Assembly (NCBI RefSeq): GCF_008704655.1
Contig: NZ_CP023688.1
Coordinates: 3,596,001 to 3,660,000 of the forward strand
Length of the DNA: 64,000 nt
Source: Streptomyces rimosus
Lineage (GTDB): Bacteria > Actinomycetota > Actinomycetes > Streptomycetales > Streptomycetaceae
Direction: 5' to 3'
Under the pieces are notes generated by a model. It had not been told where the DNA came from. It was given only the letters and a program-made list of their open reading frames with translations, and ran no database searches. How positions within the stretch are numbered: position 1 is the stretch's first letter; each line of letters begins with the position of its first letter. The position numbers and the translations under genes are program-made. Of this stretch, positions 49,758 through 61,703 are shown in pieces.

Positions 49758-50513
49758 ATGAAAGACGCCTTCGGCTCCCCCCAGTCCCTCCTGATCCTCG
49801 GCGGCACCTCCGAGATCGCCCTCGCCACCGCCCGCCGCCTGATCGCCCGCCGCACCCGTACGGTCTGGCTGGCGGGCCGCCCCTCCCCCGCCCTGGAGGA
49901 CGCGGCCGGGCAGCTGCGTTCGCTGGGCGCCGACGTCCGTACGGTGCCCTTCGACGCGCTGGACACCGGCGGCCACGAGGAAGCCCTCGGCAAGGTCTTC
50001 GCCGAGGGCGACATCGACGTGGTGCTGCTGGCCTTCGGCGTACTGGGCGATCAGGAGCGCGCCGAGGCGGAGCCGGCGGAAGCCGTGCGGATCGCGGGGA
50101 CCAACTACACCGGCGCCGTCTCGGCGGGCCTGGTCTGCGCCCGGTCGCTGCGCGTCCAGGGACACGGTTCGCTGGTGGTGCTCTCGTCGGTCGCGGGCCG
50201 GCGGGCGCGGCGCTCGAACTTCGTCTACGGCTCCAGCAAGGCCGGGCTGGACGCGTTCGCGCAGGGGCTGGGGGACGCGCTGTACGGGACGGGTGTGCAC
50301 GTCATGGTGGTGCGGCCCGGGTTCGTACGGACGAAGATGACGGCCGGGACGGCGCCGGCGCCGCTGGCCACGACGGCGGAGGCGGTCGCGGAGGCGGTCG
50401 GGACGGGGCTGCGGCGCCGGAGCGAGGTGGTGTGGGTGCCGGGGGCGCTGCGGCCGGTGATGACCATCCTGCGGCATATGCCACGAGCAATTTTCCGGCG
50501 GCTGCCGGTGTGA
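49758..50513 (+). CDS. dprE2: DprE2-like short-chain dehydrogenase
   Basis: This SDR of 251 residues reduces the 2-keto intermediate of DprE1 to decaprenylphosphoryl-arabinose with NAD(P)H. It has the atypical N-terminus LLILGGTSEIALATARRL, NYTGAVSAGL, the Ser in VVLSSVAGRR and YGSSKAGL. ATG 49758 has an AAGGGAA site. Basic C-terminus (RHMPRAIFRRLPV) suits the membrane surface. Co-transcribed with dprE1. Confidence 0.9.
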   Translation: MKDAFGSPQSLLILGGTSEIALATARRLIARRTRTVWLAGRPSPALEDAAGQLRSLGADVRTVPFDALDTGGHEEALGKVFAEGDIDVVLLAFGVLGDQERAEAEPAEAVRIAGTNYTGAVSAGLVCARSLRVQGHGSLVVLSSVAGRRARRSNFVYGSSKAGLDAFAQGLGDALYGTGVHVMVVRPGFVRTKMTAGTAPAPLATTAEAVAEAVGTGLRRRSEVVWVPGALRPVMTILRHMPRAIFRRLPV

Positions 50514-50535
50514 GCGCCGACGAGCGCCCGGCCCG

Positions 50536-51117
50536 CTAACGGGTAGGCGTGGGCGGCCGCGACAGATCCGCCTGGCGCGGCACCCCGGCGGCCGGTGCCC
50601 CGAACGGGTACTCCCGCTCCAGCCGCCACACGCCGTCCGCGCCCTGCTCGTAGAGCGCGAACCCGTCGATCGTCCAGGCGGCCTCGAAGTCCTTCAGCGC
50701 CACGAACGCCTCGTCCATGGCCTCTTCGGAGATGCCGTGCGCGACGGTCACATGCGGGTGGTACGGGAACTGCAGCTCGCGCGCGCAGGGGCCGGACGCG
50801 GCACGCACCCGCTCCTGGAGGACGGTGCACTGGGCCTCGCCCTCGGCCAGCTTGACGAAAACCACCGGGGACAACGGCCGGAAGGTGTCCGTCCCCTCCA
50901 GGCGCAGCCGGAAGGGCGCGAAGCCCGCGGCGACCTCGGCGAGGTGCTCCTCGATGGCGGGCAGGTCTTCCGCGCGGGCCTCGGTGGGCGGCAGGAGGGT
51001 GATGTGCGTGGGGATGCCGTGTGCGTGCGGGTCGCCGAAGCCCGCACGCTGCTCCTGGAGGAAGCTGCCGTACGGCTCCGGGACCGCGATCGAAACGCCC
51101 AGCGTTACGGTCCCCAC
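50536..51117 (-). CDS. 2'-5' RNA ligase/cyclic phosphodiesterase family protein
   Basis: This 193-residue member of the 2H phosphoesterase superfamily has both H-x-T motifs: PTHITLLPPTEA near 38 and YHPHVTVAHG near 118. Enzymes of the family act on 2',3'-cyclic phosphates or RNA ends. GTG 51117. Lies between DprE2 and trpS; no functional link is obvious. Convergent with dprE2. Confidence 0.85.
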   Translation of the reverse strand: MGTVTLGVSIAVPEPYGSFLQEQRAGFGDPHAHGIPTHITLLPPTEARAEDLPAIEEHLAEVAAGFAPFRLRLEGTDTFRPLSPVVFVKLAEGEAQCTVLQERVRAASGPCARELQFPYHPHVTVAHGISEEAMDEAFVALKDFEAAWTIDGFALYEQGADGVWRLEREYPFGAPAAGVPRQADLSRPPTPTR

Positions 51118-51268
51118 TGCGTTCTCCCTCCTGAAGCTGTCGTTGTCCCCGGATGCCAGTGTGCCGGGTGGCCCGTCCCCGCGGCGACCGTCCTCGGTCC
51201 CACCGCATCCGGGACCGAAGGCCCTGGTACGCGGGCGGGCCGGGGCGTCGGCGCCCCGGCCCGGCCGG

Positions 51269-53895
<2,627 letters not shown>

Positions 53896-55184
53896 GCGCT
53901 CATCAGCTCGGCGACCTCGGCGCGGATCGTGGTGAGCGCGTCCTCGTCGCCGGCGCCCGCGGCCGTGACGCCGCGGGTGATCCAGTCCGCGATCTGCGGC
54001 ATGTGCTCGGTGCCCAGGCCGCGGGAGGTCAGCGAGGGGGTGCCGATGCGGATGCCGGACGGGTCGAACGGCTTGCGGGGGTCGTAGGGGACGGTGTTGT
54101 AGTTGACCACGATCCCGGCCCGGTCCAGCGCCTTCGCGGCGATCTTGCCGGGCACCTCCTTGGGCGTGAGGTCCATCAGGATGAGGTGGTTGTCCGTACC
54201 GCCGGAGACCAGGTCGAAGCCACGGGCCAGCAGCTGTTCGGCGAGGGCCTTGGCGTTGGCGACGACGGCGTGCGCGTAGTCGCGGAAGGACGGCTGCGCG
54301 GCCTCGTGGAGGGCGACCGCGATGGCGGCGGTGGTGTGGTTGTGGGGGCCGCCCTGGAGGCCCGGGAAGACCGCCTTGTCCAGGGGCTTCGCGTACCGCT
54401 CGCGGGACATCAGCATCGCGCCGCGCGGGCCGCGCAGCGTCTTGTGGGTGGTGGTGGAGATGACGTCGGCGTGCGGTACGGGTGAGGGGTGGGCGCCGCC
54501 CGCGATCAGCCCGGCGATGTGCGCGATGTCGGCGACCAGGACGGCGTCCACCTCGCGGGCGATCTCCGCGAAGGCGGCGAAGTCGATGGTGCGCGGCACG
54601 GCCGTACCACCGCAGAAGATCAGCTTGGGGCGCTCCTTGAGGGCGAGGTCGCGCACCTCGTCGAAGTCGATACGGGCGGTGTCGGCCCGTACGCCGTACT
54701 GGACGCCGCGGAACCAGGTGCCGGTGGCCGAGACGCCCCAGCCGTGGGTGAGGTGGCCGCCCATCGGCAGCGACATGCCCATGACCGTGTCGCCGGGCTC
54801 GGCGAAGGCCAGGTAGACGGCGAGGTTGGCGGGCGAGCCGGAGTACGGCTGGACGTTGGCGTGCTCGGTGCCGAAGACGGCCTTGGCGCGGTCGATCGCC
54901 AGCCGCTCGACAAGATCGATGTTCTGCTGGCCTTCGTAGTAGCGGCGGCCGGCGTACCCCTCGCTGTACTTGTTCTGCAGGACCGTACCGGTGGCTTCGA
55001 GCACCGCGGTGGAGACGTAGTTCTCGGAGGGGATCAGGCGCAGCGTCTCGCCCTGGAGGCGTTCTTCGGCACCGACCAGGGCGGCCAGTTCGGGGTCGGC
55101 GGCGGCGAGGGCGGGGTGGGACAGGGGACGGCTCATGAGATCCTCCGGGGCGATCGGTTCACGTACGGCTTTCCGGTCGTGCTC

Positions 55185-55285
55185 CCCGGGTGCCCAGGCA
55201 GGGCGGCACCTCGTGGCGGGCCGTCGCGCGACGGCCGCGCACCGTTCCCCCGAGGTCACTTCCCCGTACGCCAGTCGCGATGCGC
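55185..55285 (-). ncRNA. probable ZTP (pfl) riboswitch in the glyA leader
   Basis: Reading the minus strand, ACTGGCG (55275-55269), GGGGAACG (55250-55243) and GCCTGGGCA (55199-55191) occur in this order with stem-forming sequence between them; these match the conserved blocks of the ZTP/ZMP-sensing pfl RNA, which often precedes glyA and purine/folate genes. It lies 50-140 bases before the glyA start; a -10-like TAGACT (55297-55292) is just upstream. Ligand binding would report folate stress and raise glyA expression. Confidence 0.75.
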
Positions 55286-55389
55286 GGGGCCAGTCTAACG
55301 GGGGGTGTGCGGCGCGACCTTCTTCGCATACCGTCCGGCCAACGGGATTTGTTCGCCCGGGATCGCCCGCATACCGAACGGAGTCAACG

Positions 55390-56604
55390 GTGACCCCCAC
55401 GACATCCACGGAACGCAGCATCGCCGCCGCCGAGACCCACGGCGCGCACAACTACCACCCGCTCCCCGTCGTCGTGGCCTCCGCGGAGGGGGCCTGGATG
55501 ACGGACGTGGAGGGCAAGCGCTACCTGGACATGCTCGCCGGGTACTCGGCGCTCAACTTCGGTCACGGCAACCGCCGGCTGATCGACGCGGCCAAGGCGC
55601 AGCTGGAGCGGGTGACCCTCACCTCCCGCGCCTTCCACCACGACCGGTTCGCCGACTTCTGTACGCGGCTCGCCGAGTTCTGCGGCATGGAGATGGTGCT
55701 GCCGATGAACACCGGCGCGGAGGCGGTCGAGACGGCGGTCAAGACCGCCCGCAAATGGGGCTACCGGGTCAAGGGCGTCCCGGACGGCCGGGCGAAGATC
55801 ATCGTGGTGGACAACAACTTCCACGGCCGCACGACGACGATCATCTCCTTCTCCACCGACCCGGAGGCGCGCGCCGACTACGGCCCGTACACCCCGGGCT
55901 TCGAGATCGTCCCGTACGGCGACCTGGCGGCGCTGGAGGACGCGGTGGACGAGAACACGGTCGCCGTGCTCCTCGAACCGATCCAGGGCGAGGCGGGCGT
56001 GCTGATGCCGCCGCCCGGATACCTGCCGGGCGTACGGGAGGTGACCCGCGAGCGCGGCGTGCTGTTCATCGCGGACGAGATCCAGTCCGGCCTGGGCCGC
56101 ACCGGCACCGACTTCGCGTGTGAGCACGAGGGCGTGGTGCCCGACATGTACGTGCTCGGCAAGGCGCTGGGCGGCGGCATCGTGCCGGTGTCGGCGGTGG
56201 TCTCCTCACGCGAGGTGCTGGGCGTCTTCCGGCCGGGCGAGCACGGCTCGACGTTCGGCGGCAACCCCCTGGCCTGCGCGGTGGCGCTGGAGGTCCTGGC
56301 GATGCTGCGCACGGGCGAGTACCAGCAGCGGGCCCGGGAGCTGGGCGAGCACCTGCACCACGAGCTGGGGCTGCTGACCGGCGGCGGCGCGGTGGACGCG
56401 GTGCGCGGGCGCGGGCTGTGGGCCGGGATCGACATCAACCCGGCCCTGGGCACCGGCCGGGAGATCTCCGAACGGCTCATGGGACGCGGCGTGCTGGTCA
56501 AGGACACCCACGGCAGCACGATCCGGCTGGCGCCCCCACTGGTCATCGGCAAGGAGGACCTGGACTGGGGACTGGACCAGCTGCGGGCGGTGCTGGAGGC
56601 CTGA
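55390..56604 (+). CDS. rocD: ornithine aminotransferase
   Basis: This class III PLP aminotransferase of 404 residues converts ornithine to glutamate-5-semialdehyde in arginine breakdown. Signatures: SALNFGHGNRRL, MNTGAEAVETAVKTARKWGY, LEPIQGEAGV, ADEIQSGLGRTG and the PLP Lys in MYVLGKALGGGIVPVSA. GTG 55390. Divergent from glyA across the riboswitch region. No arginase gene is nearby. Confidence 0.93.
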   Translation: MTPTTSTERSIAAAETHGAHNYHPLPVVVASAEGAWMTDVEGKRYLDMLAGYSALNFGHGNRRLIDAAKAQLERVTLTSRAFHHDRFADFCTRLAEFCGMEMVLPMNTGAEAVETAVKTARKWGYRVKGVPDGRAKIIVVDNNFHGRTTTIISFSTDPEARADYGPYTPGFEIVPYGDLAALEDAVDENTVAVLLEPIQGEAGVLMPPPGYLPGVREVTRERGVLFIADEIQSGLGRTGTDFACEHEGVVPDMYVLGKALGGGIVPVSAVVSSREVLGVFRPGEHGSTFGGNPLACAVALEVLAMLRTGEYQQRARELGEHLHHELGLLTGGGAVDAVRGRGLWAGIDINPALGTGREISERLMGRGVLVKDTHGSTIRLAPPLVIGKEDLDWGLDQLRAVLEA

Positions 56605-56627
56605 GAGCCTGCCCTACGGGGCGCGCC

Positions 56628-57821
56628 TCACAGGATCACGTGCGGCAGGAACCGCGCGTACTCGTCCGTGACCAGTCCCGCCGACTCCCGGATGCCGAGC
56701 CCCGCCGCCTCGTCCTCGACGACCCACGCGCCGAGCACCACCCGGTTGCCGTCGAAGTCGGGCAGCGGGGCCAGCTCCTGGTAGCAGCACGGCTCGTCGC
56801 GTACGACGGGGGCCTCACCCGGCTGGTGGACGGTGACGCCGGCGCCCTCACGGCCGAGCAGCGGCTTGGCCACGTACCCGGGCCCGTCCGGCCCGTCCAC
56901 CAGTTCGCGCGGCCCGTCGAGGTAGGCGGGCAGCAGGTTCGGGTGGCCCGGGTACAGCTCCCAGAGGATCGCCAGCAGCGCCTTGTTGGAGAGCAGCATC
57001 TTCCAGGCCGGTTCGATCCACAGGGTGGTGCCGGTGCCGCCGCCGTTGTCGAGGGTGTCCAGGACGTGCGGGCCGAACGCGTCGGTGGCCAGCCACTCCC
57101 ACGGATAGAGCTTGAAGCAGGACCGGATGAAGCGCAGCCGCTGGTCGACGAAGCGGCCCGAGAGGCTGTCCCAGCCGATCTCCTCGACCGGTATCGCCAC
57201 CGTCTCCAGCCCGGCCTGCCGGGCCGTCTCCTCCAGGTAGGCGACGGTCATCAGGTCCTCGCCCAGTTCGTCGCCCGCGGAGTGCGCGAAGTGCACGGGC
57301 GCCCCCGGCGGCAGCAGCCTAGCCTGCTTGCGCCATGCCTCGACCAGCCGTTCGTGCAGCGAGTTCCACTGGTCGGCGCCGGGGAATCGTTCCTCCATCC
57401 AGAACCACTGCGGCCCCGCCGCCTCGACCAGCGAGGTCGGCGTGTCGGCGTTGTACTCCAGCATCTTGGCCGGCCCCGTGCCGTCGTACCGCAGGTCGAA
57501 CCGCCCGTACAACGTGGGAAGTTCGGTCCGCCGCCGCCACGACTCGGCAACCAGCTCCGCCAGCCGCGGGTCCTCGATGCCGAGGTCGGCGAAGCGCCGG
57601 TGCTCGACGATGTGCGCGGCGGCGGCCAGGCACATGCCGTGCAGCTCCTCGACGACCTCTTCCAGCGCCTCGACCTCGGGCAGCGTGAAGGAGTAGTACG
57701 CGCTCTCGTCCCAGTACGGGCGCAGCGAGTCGTCCGGGTAGCGGGTCAGCGGGTAGATCAGGCCCTGGGCCTCCACGGTCTGCTGCCAGCCGGGGCGGGG
57801 CTGCGTGGTGTGCCGCTTCAC
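56628..57821 (-). CDS. ATP-grasp glutathionylspermidine synthase-like protein (YgiC type)
   Basis: This 397-residue ATP-grasp amide ligase of the GSP_synth family has the pre-ATP-grasp block WDESAYYSFTLPEVEALEE, substrate region GRFDLRYDGTG..MLEYNADTPTSLVEA, and the C-terminal ATP site VAKPLLGREGAGV. The family lacks the amidase half of E. coli Gsp. GTG 57821 with GAGGGG site. It follows a small lipoprotein ending RGGFG...GG, the same pairing as E. coli ygiB-ygiC, which suggests the lipoprotein is the peptide substrate of the ligase. Confidence 0.88.
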   Translation of the reverse strand: MKRHTTQPRPGWQQTVEAQGLIYPLTRYPDDSLRPYWDESAYYSFTLPEVEALEEVVEELHGMCLAAAAHIVEHRRFADLGIEDPRLAELVAESWRRRTELPTLYGRFDLRYDGTGPAKMLEYNADTPTSLVEAAGPQWFWMEERFPGADQWNSLHERLVEAWRKQARLLPPGAPVHFAHSAGDELGEDLMTVAYLEETARQAGLETVAIPVEEIGWDSLSGRFVDQRLRFIRSCFKLYPWEWLATDAFGPHVLDTLDNGGGTGTTLWIEPAWKMLLSNKALLAILWELYPGHPNLLPAYLDGPRELVDGPDGPGYVAKPLLGREGAGVTVHQPGEAPVVRDEPCCYQELAPLPDFDGNRVVLGAWVVEDEAAGLGIRESAGLVTDEYARFLPHVIL

Positions 57822-57900
57822 GTGGCCGCCCCTCGGTGCGGGACCGTTTCCGTACGCGACGCCGCCACCCGGGCCGAGGCCCGTTCCGCTCGCACCGCCG

Positions 57901-58290
57901 TCACCCGCCGCTGGAGCCGGAGCAGCCGAAGCCGCCGCGGTTGACGGCCGTGCTGTGGCTGAAGGTGCCGGAGTCGGCGTACCGGCCGCTCACGTCGGAG
58001 CCGTAGTACCACTGGCCGTCGACCTTCTTGGTGCCGGTGTTCTTGCCGCTCTTGCCGGCCGACGATCCGGTGCCGCCCGTGCTGCCGGTGCCGCTCGATC
58101 CGCTCCCGCTCTTGCACGCCTTGGAGTCGACGATCCGGTAGCCCTTGACCGCGTCGTAGCTGTTCCGGTCGACGCAGCGCTTGTCCGGTTCCGAACCGCA
58201 GGAGGTCAGGGCCGCCGCGAGCGCGCCCATGCTGCCCAGGACCACCGTGCTGGACCGCAGCCGCCGCCGGGCCTTCGTCTGTTCCGCCAT
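57901..58290 (-). CDS. small lipoprotein with C-terminal RGGFG...GG motif (YgiB-like)
   Basis: This 129-residue precursor has a lipobox (ALTSC, Cys ~31), a cysteine-containing segment (KRCVDRNSYDAVKGYRIVD, KACKSGSG), a Ser/Gly/Thr linker, then QWYYGSDVSGRY and the end STAVNRGGFGCSGSSGG. E. coli YgiB, as I recall it, also carries RGGFG near its C-terminus and ends in GG. It lies just upstream of the ATP-grasp gene in the same direction. A post-translational modification of this C-terminus is an inference. Confidence 0.75.
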   Translation of the reverse strand: MAEQTKARRRLRSSTVVLGSMGALAAALTSCGSEPDKRCVDRNSYDAVKGYRIVDSKACKSGSGSSGTGSTGGTGSSAGKSGKNTGTKKVDGQWYYGSDVSGRYADSGTFSHSTAVNRGGFGCSGSSGG

Positions 58291-58408
58291 CCCTGTTTTC
58301 CCCCGTACATCCGTGGCAACAGTTTTCAGCCAGGTCAGCCTAAAGGCCGTTCCCCCGTGGGCCGCAATGGGCCTTGGCGGGCCACCCGCCTACAGTCGTC
58401 GTGTGCTG

Positions 58409-59314
58409 ATGGGGATGTTCTGTGCGCTCGGTTCGGCGGTCTGCTTCGGTACGGCGTCGGTCCTCCAGGCGGTGGCGGCGCGCGCCACGGCGTCCGGGAC
58501 CGGCTCGGGATCCGGTGTGGACCCCAGACTGCTGCTCCGCGTCCTGCGCCAGTGGCGCTACCTGCTCGGCCTGGCCCTGGACGGCTGCGGCTTCCTCCTC
58601 GAACTGGTCGCGCTGCGCTCGCTGCCGATCTACGCGGTGGGCGCAGCCCTCGCCGCCAGCCTGGCCGTGACCGCGGTCGTCGCCGTGCCGCTGCTGCACG
58701 TCCGGCTCAGCCGCGCCGAGTGGACGGCCGTGGCGGTGGTCTGCGGCGGGCTGGCCATGCTGGGGCTCGCCTCGGGCGCGGAAGGGAAGGGTACGGGCTC
58801 GACCGGTCTGCGGTTCGGTGTGCTGGCCGTCGCGGTGGCGATCCTGGCGTGCGGCGCGCTGGCCGGGCGGCTGCCCGACCGGGCGCGGGCGGCGGTGCTG
58901 GGACTCGGCGCCGGCTTCGGCTTCGGCGTCGTAGAGGTGGCCGTACGCCTGATCCCCGACCTGTCCCCCGCGCCCCTCCTCACCAACCCCGCCACCTACG
59001 CCCTGCTCATCGGCGGCGGCGCGGCCTTCCTGCTGCTGACCTCGGCCCTCCAGCGCGGCTCGGTGACGGCGGCGACGGCGGGCATGGTCATCGGCGAGAC
59101 GCTGGGGCCCGCGCTGGTCGGCATCGTCTGGCTCGGCGACCGCACCCGGTCCGGGCTGGCGCCGCTGGGCATCGCCGGGTTCGCGCTGGCGGTGCTGGGC
59201 GCGCTCGCGCTGGCGCGCTTCGGCGAGGCGCCGGAGGTGCCGGGGGCGGAGCCTCACGATCCAGCGGCGGAACCTGCCGCCAGCGGTCTACGGCACGGGC
59301 GGGAGCACCCGTAG
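58409..59314 (+). CDS. DMT/EamA-like integral membrane protein
   Basis: This 301-residue protein has about ten hydrophobic helices in two similar halves (MGMFCALGSAVCFGTASVLQ..., SALQRGSVTAATAGMVIGETLGPALVG). It resembles drug/metabolite-type transporters. GTG 58403 and ATG 58409 or 58415 are all possible starts; no strong ribosome site. The last 27 bases overlap the MocR gene on the other strand. Substrate unknown. Confidence 0.8.
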   Translation: MGMFCALGSAVCFGTASVLQAVAARATASGTGSGSGVDPRLLLRVLRQWRYLLGLALDGCGFLLELVALRSLPIYAVGAALAASLAVTAVVAVPLLHVRLSRAEWTAVAVVCGGLAMLGLASGAEGKGTGSTGLRFGVLAVAVAILACGALAGRLPDRARAAVLGLGAGFGFGVVEVAVRLIPDLSPAPLLTNPATYALLIGGGAAFLLLTSALQRGSVTAATAGMVIGETLGPALVGIVWLGDRTRSGLAPLGIAGFALAVLGALALARFGEAPEVPGAEPHDPAAEPAASGLRHGREHP

Positions 59315-60715
59315 CAGCGCCTCCAGCGCTCCCGCGAACGCATGCTCCGGCGGCCTTCCGTACGCCACGACCAGGGCGTCGCGCGGCGTCCCGCCATCCG
59401 CCGCCGCGGGGTGCGCGAAACTGCTCAGCCCCTCCAGCGCGAGGCCCTGCCAGCGGGCGGCCTGGACGACGGACTGCTCGGTGCCGGGTGGCAGTTCGAG
59501 GACGACGTGCAGCCCGGCCGCGATGCCGCCGACCCGGATGTGCGGCGCCTGCCCGGCGAGCGCGGATACGAGCTGATCACGCCGACGCCGGTACCGCAGC
59601 CGCATACCGCGCACATGCCGGTCGTACGCGCCCGAGCTGAGGAACTCGGCGAGCGTCAGCTGCTCCAGCGCGGCGGTCTGCCACTCGCCCGTGCTCTTCA
59701 GGGCGAGGACCGGTTCCACGAGATGGTCCGGCAGCACCATCCAGGCCAGCCGCAGGGCAGGGGCGAGGCTCTTGCTGGCGGTACCGAGATAGGCGACACG
59801 ATCCGGATCAAGCCCCTGAACAGCCCCGACAGGCTGCCGGTCATAGCGGAACTCACCGTCGTAGTCGTCCTCCAGCACCAGTCCGCCGGTGGACCGCGCC
59901 CAGTCGATGACGGCGGCCCGGCGGTCGGGGTGCAGCGGTACGCCCGTGGGAAACTGGTGCGCCGGGGTGAGGAGGGCGGCCCGTACGCCCGTCAGGTCGG
60001 CCAGTCGCTCCGTATCCGCGCCGTATGGGTCGACCGGCAGCGGGACGGAACGCAGTCCGGCGCGGGTCAACACATCGCGGTGGAAGTGCAGGCCGTACGC
60101 CTCGCTGCCGATCTCCCGTACGCCTGCGCCCCGCAGGGCACGGGCCAGCAGGCCGAGGCCCTGCATGAACCCGGTGCAGATCAGAATGCGCTCCGGATCG
60201 GTCCGTACGCCGCGGGCGCGGGCCAGGTAGTCGGCGAGCACAGTACGCAGCTCAGGGCGGCCGAGCGGCGGCCCGTAACCGAACGCCTCACTGGGCGCCG
60301 CGGTGATCGCGCGGCGCGACGCGGCCAACCACGCCGCACGCGGGAACGCGGAGACGTCCGGGGTGCCGGGTCGCAGGTCGTAGCGCGGACGATCAGGCAC
60401 CCGGGCAGGAGCGGCGCGCCGAGCGGGCGGGGCGGGCCGCAGCGGTTCGGCGCGCCGGGCGACCCGGGTCCCGGAGCCCTGCCGCGCACTGAGCCACCCC
60501 TCGGCGACCAGCTCGGCGTAGGCGTCGGCGACGGTGTTACGGGCGATGCCGAGGTCCGCGGCGAGCGAGCGGGAGGAGGGCAGCCGGGTGCCGGGGGCGA
60601 GGCGGCCCGTGCGCACGGCCTCGCGCAGGGCGCGCATCAGGGAGGTGCGGACGCCGCCGCTGCCGGAGAGGTCGAGGTGCAGGTCGCGGCCGAAAGTGGC
60701 CCACGGATCGTCCAT
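59288..60715 (-). CDS. MocR/PdxR-type GntR-aminotransferase regulator
   Basis: This 475-residue fusion has an N-terminal winged helix (GRLAPGTRLPSSRSLAADLGIARNTVADAYAELVAEGW) and a fold-type I aminotransferase domain (~110-470) with the PLP Lys in GTASKSLAPALR. Such proteins sense PLP or amino compounds rather than catalyse. Divergent from two AhpD-like genes, with a palindrome between them. Confidence 0.92.
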   Translation of the reverse strand: MDDPWATFGRDLHLDLSGSGGVRTSLMRALREAVRTGRLAPGTRLPSSRSLAADLGIARNTVADAYAELVAEGWLSARQGSGTRVARRAEPLRPAPPARRAAPARVPDRPRYDLRPGTPDVSAFPRAAWLAASRRAITAAPSEAFGYGPPLGRPELRTVLADYLARARGVRTDPERILICTGFMQGLGLLARALRGAGVREIGSEAYGLHFHRDVLTRAGLRSVPLPVDPYGADTERLADLTGVRAALLTPAHQFPTGVPLHPDRRAAVIDWARSTGGLVLEDDYDGEFRYDRQPVGAVQGLDPDRVAYLGTASKSLAPALRLAWMVLPDHLVEPVLALKSTGEWQTAALEQLTLAEFLSSGAYDRHVRGMRLRYRRRRDQLVSALAGQAPHIRVGGIAAGLHVVLELPPGTEQSVVQAARWQGLALEGLSSFAHPAAADGGTPRDALVVAYGRPPEHAFAGALEALLRVLPPVP

Positions 60716-60717
60716 AC

Positions 60718-60743
60718 GATTGGACCATACTCCTGCGCCAATC
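60718..60743. promoter_or_regulatory. GATTGG-N14-CCAATC inverted repeat
   Basis: GATTGG (60718-60723) and CCAATC (60738-60743) are exact complements 14 bases apart in the 47-base gap between the divergent MocR and AhpD-like genes. A plausible MocR binding site; the TTGGACCAT part resembles sites reported for other MocR regulators. Confidence 0.6.
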
Positions 60744-60762
60744 CAGGCGTAGCGTCACCACC

Positions 60763-61239
60763 ATGACCACGAACGAAAACCCCCGGCAGGGGCACCACCA
60801 CCCGCGCATCTCCATCGCGCCCAACGCGCCCGAGGTCTACCGGGCGATGGTCGCGCTCGACGCGGCGGCCAAGAAGGGGCTGGATCCGGCGCTGGTCCAC
60901 CTGGTGAAGATCCGCGCGTCGCAGATCAACCACTGCGCCTTCTGCATCGACATGCACATCAAGGAAGCCCGCAAGGAAGGCGAGACGGAGGAGCGCGTGT
61001 ACCTCCTCAACGCCTGGGAGGAGGCGGCCGGGCACTACACCGCCAAGGAGCAGGCCGCTCTCGCGCTCACCGAGGCCGTCACCGTCCTCACGGACGGCTT
61101 TGTGCCGGACGCGGTGTACGAGCGGGCCGCCGGCCAGTTCGAGGAGGCCGAGCTCGCCCAGCTCATCGCCCTGATCACGACCATCAACGCGTGGAACCGC
61201 TTCGGCGTCACCACCCGTATGACGCCGGGGCAGGTGTGA
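60763..61239 (+). CDS. carboxymuconolactone decarboxylase/AhpD-like protein 1
   Basis: This 158-residue protein has the AhpD-type catalytic motif HCAFCIDMH (CxxC with following His) near residue 46, within a helical fold. Such proteins act in peroxide or redox reduction. It is followed by a paralogue whose ATG overlaps its stop by one base (TGATG). Divergent from MocR. Confidence 0.92.
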   Translation: MTTNENPRQGHHHPRISIAPNAPEVYRAMVALDAAAKKGLDPALVHLVKIRASQINHCAFCIDMHIKEARKEGETEERVYLLNAWEEAAGHYTAKEQAALALTEAVTVLTDGFVPDAVYERAAGQFEEAELAQLIALITTINAWNRFGVTTRMTPGQV

Positions 61240-61703
61240 TGACGACCGCCACCGGCTCCGCCCGGCTCAACTTCCACAAGCTCGCCCCGGGGATCTACCA
61301 GGCCCTGCTGAACGCGCACATCGCCGCGAAGAAGGGCCTGGGCGATCCCGTCCTGGCCGAGCTGGTCCTGATCCGCGCCTCGCAGATCAACCACTGCGCG
61401 TTCTGCCTCGACATGCACGTCAAGGACGCGCGGAAGGCCGGGGTGTCCGAGGAGCGCATCTACCTCCTCAACGCCTGGGAGGAGGCGACCGGGCACTACA
61501 CCGCCAAGGAACAGGCGGCCCTCGCGCTCACCGAGGCCGTCACCGTACTGACGGACGGCTTTGTGCCGGACGCGGTGTACGAGCGCGCCGCCGCGCACTT
61601 CGACGAGCGTGAACTCGCCCACCTCATCGCCCTGATCACCACCATCAACATGTGGAACCGCATCAACGTCGCGATCCGGCAGCCCATCGGAGGCGGCGCG
61701 TGA
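61239..61703 (+). CDS. carboxymuconolactone decarboxylase/AhpD-like protein 2
   Basis: This 154-residue paralogue of the preceding protein also contains HCAFCLDMH; the two share long identical blocks (IYLLNAWEEA, GHYTAKEQAALALTEA, DGFVPDAVYERAA). Tandem duplication is evident. ATG 61239 is coupled; its stop overlaps the PEP-mutase-like gene (GTGA). Confidence 0.92.
   Translation: MTTATGSARLNFHKLAPGIYQALLNAHIAAKKGLGDPVLAELVLIRASQINHCAFCLDMHVKDARKAGVSEERIYLLNAWEEATGHYTAKEQAALALTEAVTVLTDGFVPDAVYERAAAHFDERELAHLIALITTINMWNRINVAIRQPIGGGA

Noticed and set aside
61652..61699. upstream extension of the PEP-mutase-like frame
   Set aside because: It overlaps the AhpD-like gene and the coupled GTG 61700 fits the family N-terminus.
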